Made by a program: the position numbers and the translations under genes. This document shows positions 7,463-15,634 of a DNA stretch of 64,000 bases, piece after piece; position 1 is the stretch's first letter, and the number at the start of each line of letters is the position of its first letter. The stretch comes from Gottfriedia endophytica (GTDB lineage Bacteria; Bacillota; Bacilli; Bacillales; Bacillaceae_G), in the NCBI RefSeq assembly GCF_017814275.1, contig NZ_JAGIYQ010000005.1:124001-188000 (forward strand), in the 5' to 3' direction. Under the pieces are notes generated by a model. That model saw nothing but the letters and a program-made list of their open reading frames with translations, did no database searches and had not been told where the DNA came from.

Positions 7463-8974
7463 TTGGAGACACAAGTACTTATTTCAATCTCAATTTATTT
7501 TATTTTTATGTTAGCTATCGGTGTATACGCTTATAAAAAGTCTACTGATAGTTTATCTGATTACATGCTTGGAGACCGTGGACTTGGTCCAGCTGTTACT
7601 GCACTTTCTGCTGGTGCAGCAGATATGAGTGGATGGATGCTGATGGGCTTACCTGGAGCGATGTATTCGACAGGGGTCTCTTCTGTCTGGCTTGCAGTTG
7701 GGCTCTCGATTGGGGCGTATTTAAACTACTTACTTTTAGCACCTAGGCTTCGTGTTTTTACAGAAGTTGCAGACAACTCAATTACAATTCCAAATTTCTT
7801 TGAAAAAAGATTCCAAGATACATCTAGAATTTTAAGGATCGTTTCAGCCATTGTTATTATTATTTTCTTTACGTTATATTGCTCTGCAGGTATGGTATCT
7901 GGAGGAACATTATTCAAATCTGCATTCGGAGTAGATTATAAAATTGGACTATTTGTTACAGCAGGAGTTGTTATTGCTTATACATTATTTGGTGGCTTCT
8001 TGGCTGTTAGTTTAACAGACTTTGTTCAAGGATTAATTATGTTTATTGCTCTAATTTTAGTTCCACTCGTTGCCTTTACAAATATTGGAGGTATTACACC
8101 TGCATTTAACGAAATTCATCATATTAATCCTAAGCTATTAAATGTCTTCACTGGAACTTCCGTTATTGGAATTATTTCTTTACTTGCTTGGGGATTAGGT
8201 TATTTTGGACAACCTCATATCATTGTTCGCTTTATGGCGATTTCAAGTGTAAAAGAATTAAAACCTGCTCGCCGCATTGGAATGAGTTGGATGATTTTCT
8301 CTATTGTTGGTGCAATGCTTACAGGACTAACAGGTATTGCCTACATTTCAGTACACCATTTAACGTTAAAGGATCCTGAAACCATCTTTATCTACTTCTC
8401 TAAGGTGTTATTTAACCCTTTAATTACAGGCTTCTTGTTATCTGCAATTTTAGCAGCTATTATGAGTACAATTTCTTCTCAACTTTTAGTAACATCAAGT
8501 GCATTAACTGAAGATTTATATCGTGTTTTTGGCAAACGAAATGCAACAGAGAAAGAGCTTGTCCGAGTTGGTCGATTAGCAGTCTTTATTGTTGCGATCA
8601 TTGCACTTCTATTATCATTAACACCTAGTGACACGATTCTAAACCTTGTTGGAAACGCTTGGGCAGGATTCGGATCAGCATTCGGACCAGCCATTCTATT
8701 AAGCTTGTTCTGGAAACGCATGACTCGTTGGGGTGCGCTTGCGGGGATGATTGTTGGAGCCCTAACCGTTATCCTTTGGATCAATGTCGATATTATTAAG
8801 CAAACCATTAATCTATACGAAATGGTACCAGGCTTCTTTTTTAGCTTAATTGCTATTATCGTAGTTAGTCTACTAACTTCAAATCAAAGTCAAAAAATAG
8901 AAGAAATGTTTGACGAAATGGAAAAAATACTTTCAGAGGAACAGTTTGAAGAAACTGAAAAACAACTAGCATAA
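7463..8974 (+). CDS. putP: Sodium/proline symporter
   Basis: The 503-residue protein is a sodium:solute symporter family member with about 13 transmembrane helices. Residues GAADMSGWMLMGLPG (about 51-65) contain the aspartate equivalent to E. coli PutP Asp55, which coordinates sodium, and the overall length matches PutP/OpuE. It takes up L-proline with Na+, either as nutrient (PutP) or osmoprotectant (OpuE); sequence alone does not separate the two. The start is a TTG six bases after a GGGGGG site. It has its own terminator. No proline dehydrogenase gene is adjacent, unlike in the B. subtilis putBCP cluster. Confidence 0.92.
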   Translation: METQVLISISIYFIFMLAIGVYAYKKSTDSLSDYMLGDRGLGPAVTALSAGAADMSGWMLMGLPGAMYSTGVSSVWLAVGLSIGAYLNYLLLAPRLRVFTEVADNSITIPNFFEKRFQDTSRILRIVSAIVIIIFFTLYCSAGMVSGGTLFKSAFGVDYKIGLFVTAGVVIAYTLFGGFLAVSLTDFVQGLIMFIALILVPLVAFTNIGGITPAFNEIHHINPKLLNVFTGTSVIGIISLLAWGLGYFGQPHIIVRFMAISSVKELKPARRIGMSWMIFSIVGAMLTGLTGIAYISVHHLTLKDPETIFIYFSKVLFNPLITGFLLSAILAAIMSTISSQLLVTSSALTEDLYRVFGKRNATEKELVRVGRLAVFIVAIIALLLSLTPSDTILNLVGNAWAGFGSAFGPAILLSLFWKRMTRWGALAGMIVGALTVILWINVDIIKQTINLYEMVPGFFFSLIAIIVVSLLTSNQSQKIEEMFDEMEKILSEEQFEETEKQLA

Positions 8975-8991
8975 ACGGAATATGTAAATAA

Positions 8992-9025
8992 AAAATCGGG
9001 GTTACTTAGTACACCCCGATTTTTT
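8992..9025 (+). terminator. Terminator of the proline symporter gene
   Basis: AAAATCGGGG and CCCCGATTTTT form a strong 10-bp stem ending in a T run, 20 bases after the stop codon. The stretch from here to 9345 holds no gene that I can support. Confidence 0.9.
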
Positions 9026-9345
9026 ATATTCTAAAATGTCTTTATAGAATGCAGATTTAAGAGTGGACTCTGATCTATCTTTTCATATATTTCATCTATA
9101 CTTTAAAACCACCTAAATGTTTTAAAGCTATTTTGACCAAAATTTTAATTAATATTAGCAGCATTTTTTAAGAAACACTTTGATTTTACTTCAAACAAAA
9201 ACCTTCTCTCCATAACTGATGAAGATGACTTCTTAACCATCTTTTAGTTTTCATAAGATACTTCTTTTAATTCAAGGCTATTTTGTGTGTTTAAAGGAAA
9301 ATATATTTTGTCTGTCGAATGATAAAGAAAATAGGGGGGATTCAA

Positions 9346-9828
9346 ATGAATTATAAAAATGAAAACCATATAAATAACCATAATGAATCATTCGATACAA
9401 AAATGATTCTAGATCAATTAACAGCTACCTTTTTTGATGCGTTTACCAATCAAAATGGAATTAAACCTAAAGTACGTGTATTGTACGAATTATTTGTTCC
9501 AGAAGCTGTGATCATTAAAAATACAGATTCCTCTCCTGCCATTTACGATCTTCAGCAGTTTATCGATCCTCGTGAAAAGCTATTGGGAGAAGGAAATTTG
9601 ATTGACTTTAAGGAAGAAGAAACGTACGAGATCACAGAGATTTTCGGCAATATCGCTCATCGATTCAGTCTATATCGAAAATCTGGAGTGTTATCTGGCG
9701 AGGCTTTTGTTACATTGGGCATGAAAACCATACAATTTATTCACACCCCTAATGGTTGGAAAATTAGTTCAGTGGCTTGGGATGATGAAAGAAGTGGCTT
9801 AACTATTCCAGAGAAATATCGAAAATAA
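9346..9828 (+). CDS. NTF2-like (SnoaL/DUF4440-type) hypothetical protein
   Basis: The 160-residue soluble protein fits an NTF2-like alpha/beta fold: a helical N-terminus with LYELFVPEAVII, a middle region with a strand-rich FGNIAHRFSLY segment, and the characteristic last strands ending GWKISSVAWDDE (about residues 136-147). Such proteins range from small-molecule isomerases to domains of unknown role. The start is the ATG at 9346, six bases after a GGGGGG site; an upstream in-frame ATG has no such site. It is monocistronic with a hairpin just downstream. The function remains unknown. Confidence 0.6.
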   Translation: MNYKNENHINNHNESFDTKMILDQLTATFFDAFTNQNGIKPKVRVLYELFVPEAVIIKNTDSSPAIYDLQQFIDPREKLLGEGNLIDFKEEETYEITEIFGNIAHRFSLYRKSGVLSGEAFVTLGMKTIQFIHTPNGWKISSVAWDDERSGLTIPEKYRK

Positions 9829-9840
9829 CCACTCATACAG

Positions 9841-9871
9841 AAGACTCTCCGTTTGGGAGAGCCTTCTTCTT
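9841..9871 (+). terminator. Terminator of the NTF2-like gene
   Basis: GAAGACTCTCC and GGGAGAGCCTTC pair around a GTTT loop and are followed by a T-rich tail. Confidence 0.65.
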
Positions 9872-9873
9872 TC

Positions 9874-10095
9874 GATTTGCTGTTAACTTTGTATCAAAGG
9901 TGCTTTCATCAAGAAAATGAATGTATCCTTAACCCAAATGAAGATCATTATCTTCCTTTAAATGAAGATTTCGTCTTTTTTACGAATTATCTTGAAATTT
10001 TTAAAAAACCACCACAATGAAATATTGGATGAAACTCGCATTTAGATTTGACTTATTCTATAGATGGAAAAACGTTAGAGGAATTAAAAAAATAG
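9874..10095 (+). pseudogene. Degraded gene remnant with two in-frame TGA codons
   Basis: One forward frame reads coherently as ...FHQENECILNPNEDHYL..., then ...DFVFFTNYLEIFKKPPQ, TGA (10018), NIG, TGA (10030), NSHLDLTYSIDGKTLEELKK, TAG (10093). Both internal TGA codons sit where a tryptophan codon (TGG) would read naturally. There is no start codon or ribosome binding site. It is best explained as the C-terminal remnant of a dead gene; a distant resemblance to the TerD-type DFVFYNN motif is too weak to name it. Confidence 0.5.
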
Positions 10096-10130
10096 AGATT
10101 AATAAAGGGGTAACATTTACTTTATAGAAA

Positions 10131-10178
10131 AAATCCTGATTACAAAATGGATAGATACATTTTGTAATCAGGATTTTT
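10131..10178. terminator. Strong bidirectional hairpin downstream of the amidohydrolase
   Basis: AAATCCTGATTACAAAATG and CATTTTGTAATCAGGATTT form a 19-bp perfect stem with A and T runs on its two sides, so it can terminate in both directions. It lies 70 bases beyond the stop of the leftward amidohydrolase gene. Its ATCCTGATTAC core is the same as in the riboswitch terminator at 11785-11845 on the other side of that gene. Confidence 0.8.
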
Positions 10179-10247
10179 CGATTCTTACTATATTCAATAA
10201 GAATTAATCATTTTTAGAAAATAACTTCATTAAAATCTGTGAAGTTT

Positions 10248-11558
10248 TTAGACAAGTGATTTCTGAAGGCGATTAACTTCTGCAATGACTTTTTCTTCAT
10301 CAATCGTTAAGCATTTTCTGTCTTTCACAATTGTCTTTCCATCAATAAATACATCACATACATCACTTCCGCGTGCAGCATACAATAAATGTGAATATGC
10401 GGCACTTACTGGTTGTAGATGCTCTTTATCGTAAGGATAAATTGTAATAAAATCTGCTTTTTTGTTTGCTTCAAGAGAACCAGTATGTCCCATTCCAATT
10501 GCTTCAGCCCCAACTCGTGTTGCTAAAGCTAACGCTGTTTGTGCAGGTAATTTAGTAGCGTCTTTATACATTCCTTTTTGTAGTAATGCCGCAGTTCTTA
10601 CCTCTTCGAACATATCAAGGTTGTTATTAGAAGCTGTACTATCAGTTGCAATCCCTACTATAATTCCAGCATCTAATAGACTAACGACATCCGCAACACC
10701 TGAACCAAGCTTTAGATTACTAATTGGATTGTGGGCAACTCGTACATCATATTGTTTTAAAATTGCTCTCTCTTCATCGTTAAGAACAACACCATGTGCC
10801 ATTACCGTTGGTTGATCAAATACTCCTAATTTACGAAGATGTTCAACAGGTCGATTTCCATAACGTGTTAGGATATCTTGGATTTCATAATCTGTTTCTG
10901 AAACATGGATGTGCATCATTAAATCATTTTCCTTTGCAATTCGAACACATTCCATTAGTGCTTCTGGTGTACATGCATAAGGACTATGAGGTGCTACCAT
11001 AGTTGTTAGACGGCCATCTGCAAACATTTTGTATTTTTTAGAGAACTCCTCAGCACCTTTTATATTCGCTTTCTGCTGTTCTTCTGTTCCGAAGCTAAAA
11101 ATCGAGTATGAAAATGCTCCACGAATTCCTGTTTCTCCAATCGTCTCCATCACAACATTCGAATCAATTCCATTTGGATTAAACATATCTGAGAATGTAG
11201 TTGTTCCCGATTTTACCATCTCTAAAATGCCAAGTTGTGCACTTACAGAAGCAATTTCCGTAGTATATTGACTCTCAATTGGCCAGATTTTCGTTTCAAG
11301 CCAAGGTTTTAGCAGCATATCATCACCGATGCCACGTAAAAGAGTCATTAATATGTGAGAATGTGTATTTACAAGACCAGGCATAACCCATTTTCCAGCA
11401 AGATCCACTACTTGATCTGCACCCACCATTAGCTCATCAGATCGTTCACCAATATAAGAAATTAGTTGATCTTCTACAACCATCATACCGTTTTCAAAGA
11501 TATGATTCTCTTTATCCATAGTAAAAAAAGTAGCGTTAACATAAATTGTTTTCATCAT
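10248..11558 (-). CDS. mtaD: 5'-methylthioadenosine/S-adenosylhomocysteine deaminase-type amidohydrolase
   Basis: The 436-residue enzyme belongs to the ATZ/TRZ amidohydrolase family. Metal-binding residues are visible in order: NTHSH (about residue 66), HIHVSE in the middle, MAHGVV, and the final aspartate in IATDSTASNNN. Family members hydrolyse the 6-amino group of adenine-type nucleosides (SAH, MTA, adenosine) to the inosine form, releasing ammonia. GGAGGG lies just before tandem ATG codons; I use the first at 11558 and the second (11555) is equally possible. A purine riboswitch of the adenine class lies about 230 bases upstream on the same strand, which supports an adenine-related substrate. 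Confidence 0.85.
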   Translation of the reverse strand: MMKTIYVNATFFTMDKENHIFENGMMVVEDQLISYIGERSDELMVGADQVVDLAGKWVMPGLVNTHSHILMTLLRGIGDDMLLKPWLETKIWPIESQYTTEIASVSAQLGILEMVKSGTTTFSDMFNPNGIDSNVVMETIGETGIRGAFSYSIFSFGTEEQQKANIKGAEEFSKKYKMFADGRLTTMVAPHSPYACTPEALMECVRIAKENDLMMHIHVSETDYEIQDILTRYGNRPVEHLRKLGVFDQPTVMAHGVVLNDEERAILKQYDVRVAHNPISNLKLGSGVADVVSLLDAGIIVGIATDSTASNNNLDMFEEVRTAALLQKGMYKDATKLPAQTALALATRVGAEAIGMGHTGSLEANKKADFITIYPYDKEHLQPVSAAYSHLLYAARGSDVCDVFIDGKTIVKDRKCLTIDEEKVIAEVNRLQKSLV

Positions 11559-11784
11559 TATTCCCTCCACAATCATTTCACAAAAATAGAAAAACTTATC
11601 TATATAAATCATTTTAGATACAATAATGTTTTATTGATAAAATTTACTGTCTGAATAAAACGAAATACAAATTCCTCTCCTCATTTTCTTCTCCTTACTC
11701 ATTAATCATTCATAAATCTCTTGGAAACTGATCACTCGAAAAGAATCTGAATTGTTAAAATAAGTCGATTTTTGAAAATAAAAA

Positions 11785-11845
11785 AAAATCCTGATTACAA
11801 AGAAAAATGTAATAAATACATCTTTTTCTTCGTAATCAGGATTTT
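11785..11845 (-). terminator. Riboswitch expression-platform terminator
   Basis: Read on the minus strand, AAAATCCTGATTAC...AAGAAAAATG pairs with CATTTTTCTTTGTAATCAGGATTTT and runs into eight T residues. Its 5' arm reuses the 3' half of aptamer helix P3 and the J3/1 segment. Aptamer folding and terminator formation are therefore mutually exclusive, as in the pbuE adenine riboswitch, which predicts that ligand turns the gene on. Confidence 0.8.
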
Positions 11846-11895
11846 ACGGTTCCTGGTAGAGACCCTCATACCATATTAATGAGGTTATACTGTAC
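11829..11895 (-). ncRNA. Purine riboswitch aptamer, adenine class
   Basis: On the minus strand the conserved purine aptamer parts appear in order: J1/2 TATAA, P2 CCTCAT with loop TAATATGGT and ATGAGG, J2/3 GTCTCTACC, P3 AGGA with loop ACCGTAAAA and TCCT, then J3/1 GATTACG. In xpt-type guanine aptamers J3/1 reads GACTATG; here the discriminating base (position 74, plus-strand A at 11835) is U, which is the adenine-binding form. Loop sequences ATATGG and CCGTAAA are the standard kissing loops. A caveat is helix P1: only GTA/TAC pairs obviously, so P1 is short or partly decayed. It controls the amidohydrolase gene that begins at 11558. Confidence 0.85.
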
Positions 11896-12103
11896 TGTTA
11901 TTTAATTTATTTATACTATAAATCATTAATTAGTAAAGTTCAACATTTCCCATAATTTGTCATTCTTATAAAATTACTCTGTTGATTCATAAATTTCTTA
12001 AAGAATGAATCCATTTTATTATTTCTTATCTTCATTGTAAATACCTAAATTTTCAACACTGGACATTTACAAAAACCAAAAATATTAACAAAATTCTAAA
12101 TAT

Positions 12104-12131
12104 CTTTACAATAAAATTATTATGGTATAAT
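12104..12131 (+). promoter_or_regulatory. Putative promoter of the second LAT-type permease
   Basis: CTTTAC/TTTACA (12104-12110) and TATAAT (12126-12131) are about 16 bases apart. The preceding ATTAACAAAATTCTAAATAT matches the same region before the paralogue at 4126, so the promoter was duplicated with the gene. Confidence 0.6.
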
Positions 12132-12178
12132 TTTCTTAACTTCTTAACCAATATTTATACAAGGGGAGATGGGGAAAT

Positions 12179-13516
12179 ATGGACAAAGAAGTACAGTTAA
12201 AGAAAAATATTGGTTTTTTTGTATCAACATCTTTGGTAATAGGTACTGTTATTGGTTCTGGGATCTTTATGAAACCTGGAATCGTGTTGTCTTCATCTGG
12301 TAATTCTACAATGGCTCTTTTAGCTTGGATTATTGGTGGAATTATTACACTAGCAAGTGGATTAACCATTGCTGAAGTAAGTGTAAAAATTCCAAAAACA
12401 GGTGGACTATATGCTTATTTAGAAGAAGTTTACGGAAAAATGTGGGGATTCTTATGCGGTTGGGTCCAAACATTGATCTATGGACCAGCTGTTATGGGGG
12501 CACTTGGTTTATATTTTGGATCATTACTGGCAAACTTTTTTGGTTTCTCTGAAAATAGTAAAATTATAATTGGGATTTCAACTATTATTCTACTTGGAAC
12601 TTTGAATTTACTAGGAACACAATTTGGCGGATTAATACAAGCCATATCAACAATTGGAAAACTGATTCCTATTATTCTCATCGCAGTATTTGGTATCTTT
12701 CAAGGCAAAGAAGCAATTTTTAATGCAGCGAGTGGAAGTTCCCACGCTACTGTAAGTATGGGTGCAGCTGTTTTAGCAACTCTATGGGCTTACGACGGCT
12801 GGATGAATGTAGGTTATATGGCGGGAGAAATGAAGAATCCTTCAAAAACTCTTCCGAGGGCAATTATTTCTGGAATTGTAATCGTTATCATAGCTTATTT
12901 ATCTGTAAATATTGCAATGTTTCATGTATTACCTGCCGAACAAGTCGTTAAACTAGGACCTAATGCAGCAGCTACAGCAGCTACTTCATTATTTGGTGGA
13001 ATTGGTGGAAAAATTCTTGCAATCGGCATTTTAATTTCAATCTTTGGATGCCTGAATGGAAAAATTCTTACTTTCCCAAGAATTACTCTTGCAATGGCGG
13101 AAAGAGGATTTCTTCCTGGAGCAAAAACTCTATCAAGTATTCACCCTAAATTTAAAACACCTGTAGCAGCTACTATTCTTGAACTTGTTATTGCAGTAGC
13201 AATGATGATTTTTGGAAATCCTGACCGTCTTACTGATATTGCAGTTTTCGCAGTATTTCTCTGTTATGGTTTGGCTTTCTTTGCAGTTTTCAAACTTCGA
13301 AAAAGAGATATTGGTGATAAATCTTTATATAAAGTACCTTTATATCCAATAACTCCTATTATTGCAATTATCGGTACAATCTACATTATTGTTAGTACTT
13401 TAATGAACTCTCCAATGGATGCAGTAATTTCTATCGGTATCGCTCTAATTGGTTTACCAGTATATTGGAAACTTAAAGAAAACATGAAAGATGAAGAAGA
13501 TGTTAAAGCAAGCTAA
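12179..13516 (+). CDS. APC-superfamily amino acid permease (LAT/SteT-like), second copy
   Basis: A 445-residue twelve-helix transporter nearly identical along its length to the permease at 4126-5463, with the same helix-1 motif GTVIGSGIFMKPG, same start residues MDKE and same end DVKAS/EVKAS. It is predicted to exchange or import neutral amino acids across the membrane. AAGGGGAGATGG precedes the ATG. Differences cluster in loop residues and the C-terminal third (for example GNPDRLTDIAVFAVFLCYG against WNPDRLSDIAMVAVFLFYG), which could alter substrate range. Promoter and terminator sequences are also shared with the first copy. Confidence 0.9.
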   Translation: MDKEVQLKKNIGFFVSTSLVIGTVIGSGIFMKPGIVLSSSGNSTMALLAWIIGGIITLASGLTIAEVSVKIPKTGGLYAYLEEVYGKMWGFLCGWVQTLIYGPAVMGALGLYFGSLLANFFGFSENSKIIIGISTIILLGTLNLLGTQFGGLIQAISTIGKLIPIILIAVFGIFQGKEAIFNAASGSSHATVSMGAAVLATLWAYDGWMNVGYMAGEMKNPSKTLPRAIISGIVIVIIAYLSVNIAMFHVLPAEQVVKLGPNAAATAATSLFGGIGGKILAIGILISIFGCLNGKILTFPRITLAMAERGFLPGAKTLSSIHPKFKTPVAATILELVIAVAMMIFGNPDRLTDIAVFAVFLCYGLAFFAVFKLRKRDIGDKSLYKVPLYPITPIIAIIGTIYIIVSTLMNSPMDAVISIGIALIGLPVYWKLKENMKDEEDVKAS

Positions 13517-13562
13517 TTTTGTAGTAAAAGCAAAAGACTACTTTTCATTTTGAATTTGATCT

Positions 13563-13620
13563 AATCCTTCCTGGCAAAGACAGTAAAGTTGTTAAACTGT
13601 CTTTGATAAGAAGGATTTTC
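13563..13620 (+). terminator. Terminator of the second LAT-type permease
   Basis: AATCCTTC...GAAGGATT encloses a second stem CAAAGACAGT / ACTGTCTTTG, then TTTTC. It is related to the hairpin after the first copy. Confidence 0.75.
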
Positions 13621-13625
13621 TTTAT

Positions 13626-14075
13626 CTAAATTTGTAAATCCTTTCTAATCATATCTCTCCATTTACTGATGTTATTTATTGCATTTTTCTCTCCGTTAAT
13701 ATAAATGTCCTCAATTGTCATTGACCATTTTCTATATATACGTTTTCTTTTATGGTTTGGCAGTGGATTGGTTATTTTACCGATTTTTAAAACGAGTTCC
13801 CTATTTTTCCTAAGAATGTAATCAGTACCCCACTTATTATCATAAGCATGAGTGAATAATTTTATCAAAAGATTATATCCGTCCTCGGTATAGTTTGAAG
13901 GGTGTTGAATCATATAACATGAAACAAGCCAAAAATGTAAATCATATAATTTTGGGTCGTTATGCTCCCAAACAAGTGGGAATTGAAACATTTCGTAGCA
14001 GGAAAGTCCATCTATTCCCTTTGCCCCACATTCAATACAAATACCAGATTCCATTATTGTATTATTATCAACCAT
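13626..14075 (-). CDS. DUF5946-like hypothetical protein
   Basis: The open frame is longer, but GGAGG at 14084-14088 and the protein pattern fix the start at the ATG at 14075, giving 149 residues. The protein has an N-terminal CIECGAKG zinc-binding-like motif (about residues 13-20) and the family pattern WEHNDPKLYDLHFWLVSCYMIQHPS..., followed by a basic region. This matches my memory of the DUF5946 family, whose role is unknown. It is leftward and convergent with the permease. The upstream part of the long frame is antisense to the small gene at 14281 and is not coding. Confidence 0.65.
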   Translation of the reverse strand: MVDNNTIMESGICIECGAKGIDGLSCYEMFQFPLVWEHNDPKLYDLHFWLVSCYMIQHPSNYTEDGYNLLIKLFTHAYDNKWGTDYILRKNRELVLKIGKITNPLPNHKRKRIYRKWSMTIEDIYINGEKNAINNISKWRDMIRKDLQI

Positions 14076-14280
14076 TGTAGATTCCTCCACATAATAATAA
14101 CTATTTTTATTTATTTTACTCTTTAACGTAACGTAAAAGTCTAGTTCAAAACCGCAAACTCTTATACTTTTCTGAAGGCAGACACTGAAAAATTTGAATG
14201 AAGATTTTAAATTCGTGAAAACTAACATCAGAAAAGAACATTTACCACTTTCTTTCCAACAAAAAATGGAGGTCACTTTA

Positions 14281-14442
14281 ATGAAAAAAGATAAAAACCT
14301 CATTAGCAAAGAACAAATGACGATTACTGCGAACTTAAACAACTTAGAGCCAGGTGATTCTGTGGACAAACATCGAGCAATCGAAGCTGGAAATATTATT
14401 TTAGCAGCTGAAGAAATAAAACAACAAAATAACAATCTTTAA
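14281..14442 (+). CDS. Small 53-aa hypothetical protein
   Basis: A GGAGGT site at 14268-14273 precedes the ATG at 14281. The product starts MKKDKNLISKEQMTITANL and is hydrophilic and helical, with an alanine/glutamate-rich end (AIEAGNIILAAEEIKQQ). It has no membrane segment or known motif. It is followed by a weak hairpin near 14446-14478. The function is unknown. Confidence 0.55.
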   Translation: MKKDKNLISKEQMTITANLNNLEPGDSVDKHRAIEAGNIILAAEEIKQQNNNL

Positions 14443-14589
14443 ACAAGAAGCCTCCAACGGAAAGTTTGGGGGATTCTTTCATTTTTCACATTATAAAAAT
14501 ACAGAAATTAAAAATTGGTTAAGTATAACAATTAACTTAAGAATGGACTGCCTAAAAGCAGTTCTTTTTCTTATTATGTTTGTGCTTCC

Positions 14590-14715
14590 CCATCACCATC
14601 AAGTTAAGAAATTTATTGTTCCCCAAAACGAAAAAAACGAGCTGAATTTACATAAATAACTGTAGAGAGAAAAAATTTCGTTTGGGAGGTACTTCAAAAA
14701 ATTAGCTTGATGGAC
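14590..14715. repeat. MITE-like imperfect palindromic element
   Basis: CCATCACCATCAAGTTAAGAA at 14590-14610 is matched inversely by TTAGCTTGATGG near 14702-14713, and the complementarity continues inward (GTTCCCCAAAACGAAAAA against TTTCGTTTGGGAGGTAC). The whole is an approximately 125-bp hairpin-forming sequence without its own coding capacity. It looks like a miniature inverted-repeat element left by an insertion sequence. Confidence 0.45.
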
Positions 14716-14820
14716 ATGTATGGTGACTCCTATTACTTATTACTGTTTTGGAAGCAGTTATTATGGATTCAGTTGATTTTAGTAGGGGTGCTCGCTGTAT
14801 ATAGCTTTGTATTAGTTTAA
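14710..14820 (+). CDS. Possible 36-aa hydrophobic peptide
   Basis: A short frame begins MDMYGDSYYLLLF and is almost entirely hydrophobic, one predicted membrane helix. A GGGAGGT lies about 20 bases upstream, too far for a convincing site, and the start overlaps the end of the palindromic element. It is recorded as a possibility only. Confidence 0.2.
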   Translation: MDMYGDSYYLLLFWKQLLWIQLILVGVLAVYSFVLV

Positions 14821-14830
14821 ATTTTAATAA

Positions 14831-14884
14831 TTGACAAAGATTTATCACTTCGATACAATGATTTCAATAGGAAACACCGTTTCT
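14831..14884 (+). promoter_or_regulatory. tetR promoter with operator-like palindrome
   Basis: A consensus -35 box TTGACA (14831-14836) and a -10 box TACAAT (14854-14859) are exactly 17 bases apart. Just downstream, at about the transcription start, GGAAACACCGTTTCT (14870-14884) is a near palindrome. A similar palindrome lies before the downstream dehydrogenase gene, so both are candidate TetR operators. Confidence 0.65.
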
Positions 14885-14938
14885 GTAATTGCATGTAAGA
14901 TTTATTTTTTAAATTTTTTTAAGGAAGTGCATTGAATT

Positions 14939-15577
14939 ATGTCTAAGTTATCGCATTCCTATAAAAGCTATTCAGAAGTGAAGCTTGAGCAACAACAATT
15001 GCTTCGTAAAAATGTCATTGATGCCGCATGTCTCCTTCTTTTAGAGGAAGGCCCTGAGTCAGTGACAGTACGACGAGTCGCTCAGAAATTAAATTGTTCA
15101 ACAAAAATTATTTACAGTCTTTTTGGTAATAAAGATGGTCTTGTTAATGAAATGTACATGGATGGATGTCGGCTATTAGCTGAAACTTTTCAACAAGTAC
15201 CGGTCACAGAAAAAGTCCTTGATGATTTGGTTGCTATAAGCTGGGCTTATTGGCAATTTGCACAACATCATTCTGGTTATTACAAAATGATGTTTGGCGG
15301 AGAGTTATCTGATTTTAAGCCGGATGAACAAAGTCTTGAAGGCACAATTACTGCATTATCCCGAATCCAGCAAACCATAATACGTGCTATTGAACAAGGC
15401 GAATTTGAAGATAATGATCCGCTACTGGTTGTCAGAATGCTTTGGTCTGCTTTACATGGAGTCATACATCTTCAGTTTGCTGGTCATTTTTCTAATTTAA
15501 GCATGGCTCAAGAGGTCTATGAATTCACATTAAACAAGACGCTTTCTTCATTTAAGACATCCTCATTTCAATCATAG
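14939..15577 (+). CDS. TetR/AcrR-family transcriptional regulator
   Basis: The 212-residue protein has the TetR N-terminal DNA-binding domain: NVIDAACLLLLEEGPESVTVRRVAQKLNCSTKIIYSLFGNKDGLV, roughly residues 25-70, with the helix-turn-helix at VRRVAQKLNCSTKIIYSLF. The C-terminal part is helical and should bind a ligand (a WHG/TetR_C-like domain with WAYWQFAQHHSGYYKMMF). Such proteins repress a nearby gene until a small molecule binds. The next gene, a short-chain dehydrogenase, is the likely target. The ATG follows AAGGAA at 14921. Both genes carry palindromes in their upstream regions. Confidence 0.9.
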   Translation: MSKLSHSYKSYSEVKLEQQQLLRKNVIDAACLLLLEEGPESVTVRRVAQKLNCSTKIIYSLFGNKDGLVNEMYMDGCRLLAETFQQVPVTEKVLDDLVAISWAYWQFAQHHSGYYKMMFGGELSDFKPDEQSLEGTITALSRIQQTIIRAIEQGEFEDNDPLLVVRMLWSALHGVIHLQFAGHFSNLSMAQEVYEFTLNKTLSSFKTSSFQS

Positions 15578-15590
15578 AATATTGAGCATA

Positions 15591-15619
15591 CTGAAGTCCT
15601 TGTAACAAGGGACTTCAGT
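15591..15619 (+). terminator. Terminator between tetR and the dehydrogenase
   Basis: CTGAAGTCC and GGGACTTCAG form a 9-bp stem around a short loop. The T run after it is weak, so partial read-through is possible. Confidence 0.6.
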
Positions 15620-15634
15620 TGATTATTGCTCATC

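Noticed and set aside
10131-10178. Second purine riboswitch
   Set aside because: Only the terminator stem resembles the one at 11785; there is no TCTACC junction, ATATGG loop or CCGTAAA loop on either strand.
14076-14435. Long N-terminal extension of the DUF5946-like frame
   Set aside because: It is antisense to the small gene at 14281 and the GGAGG site supports the start at 14075.
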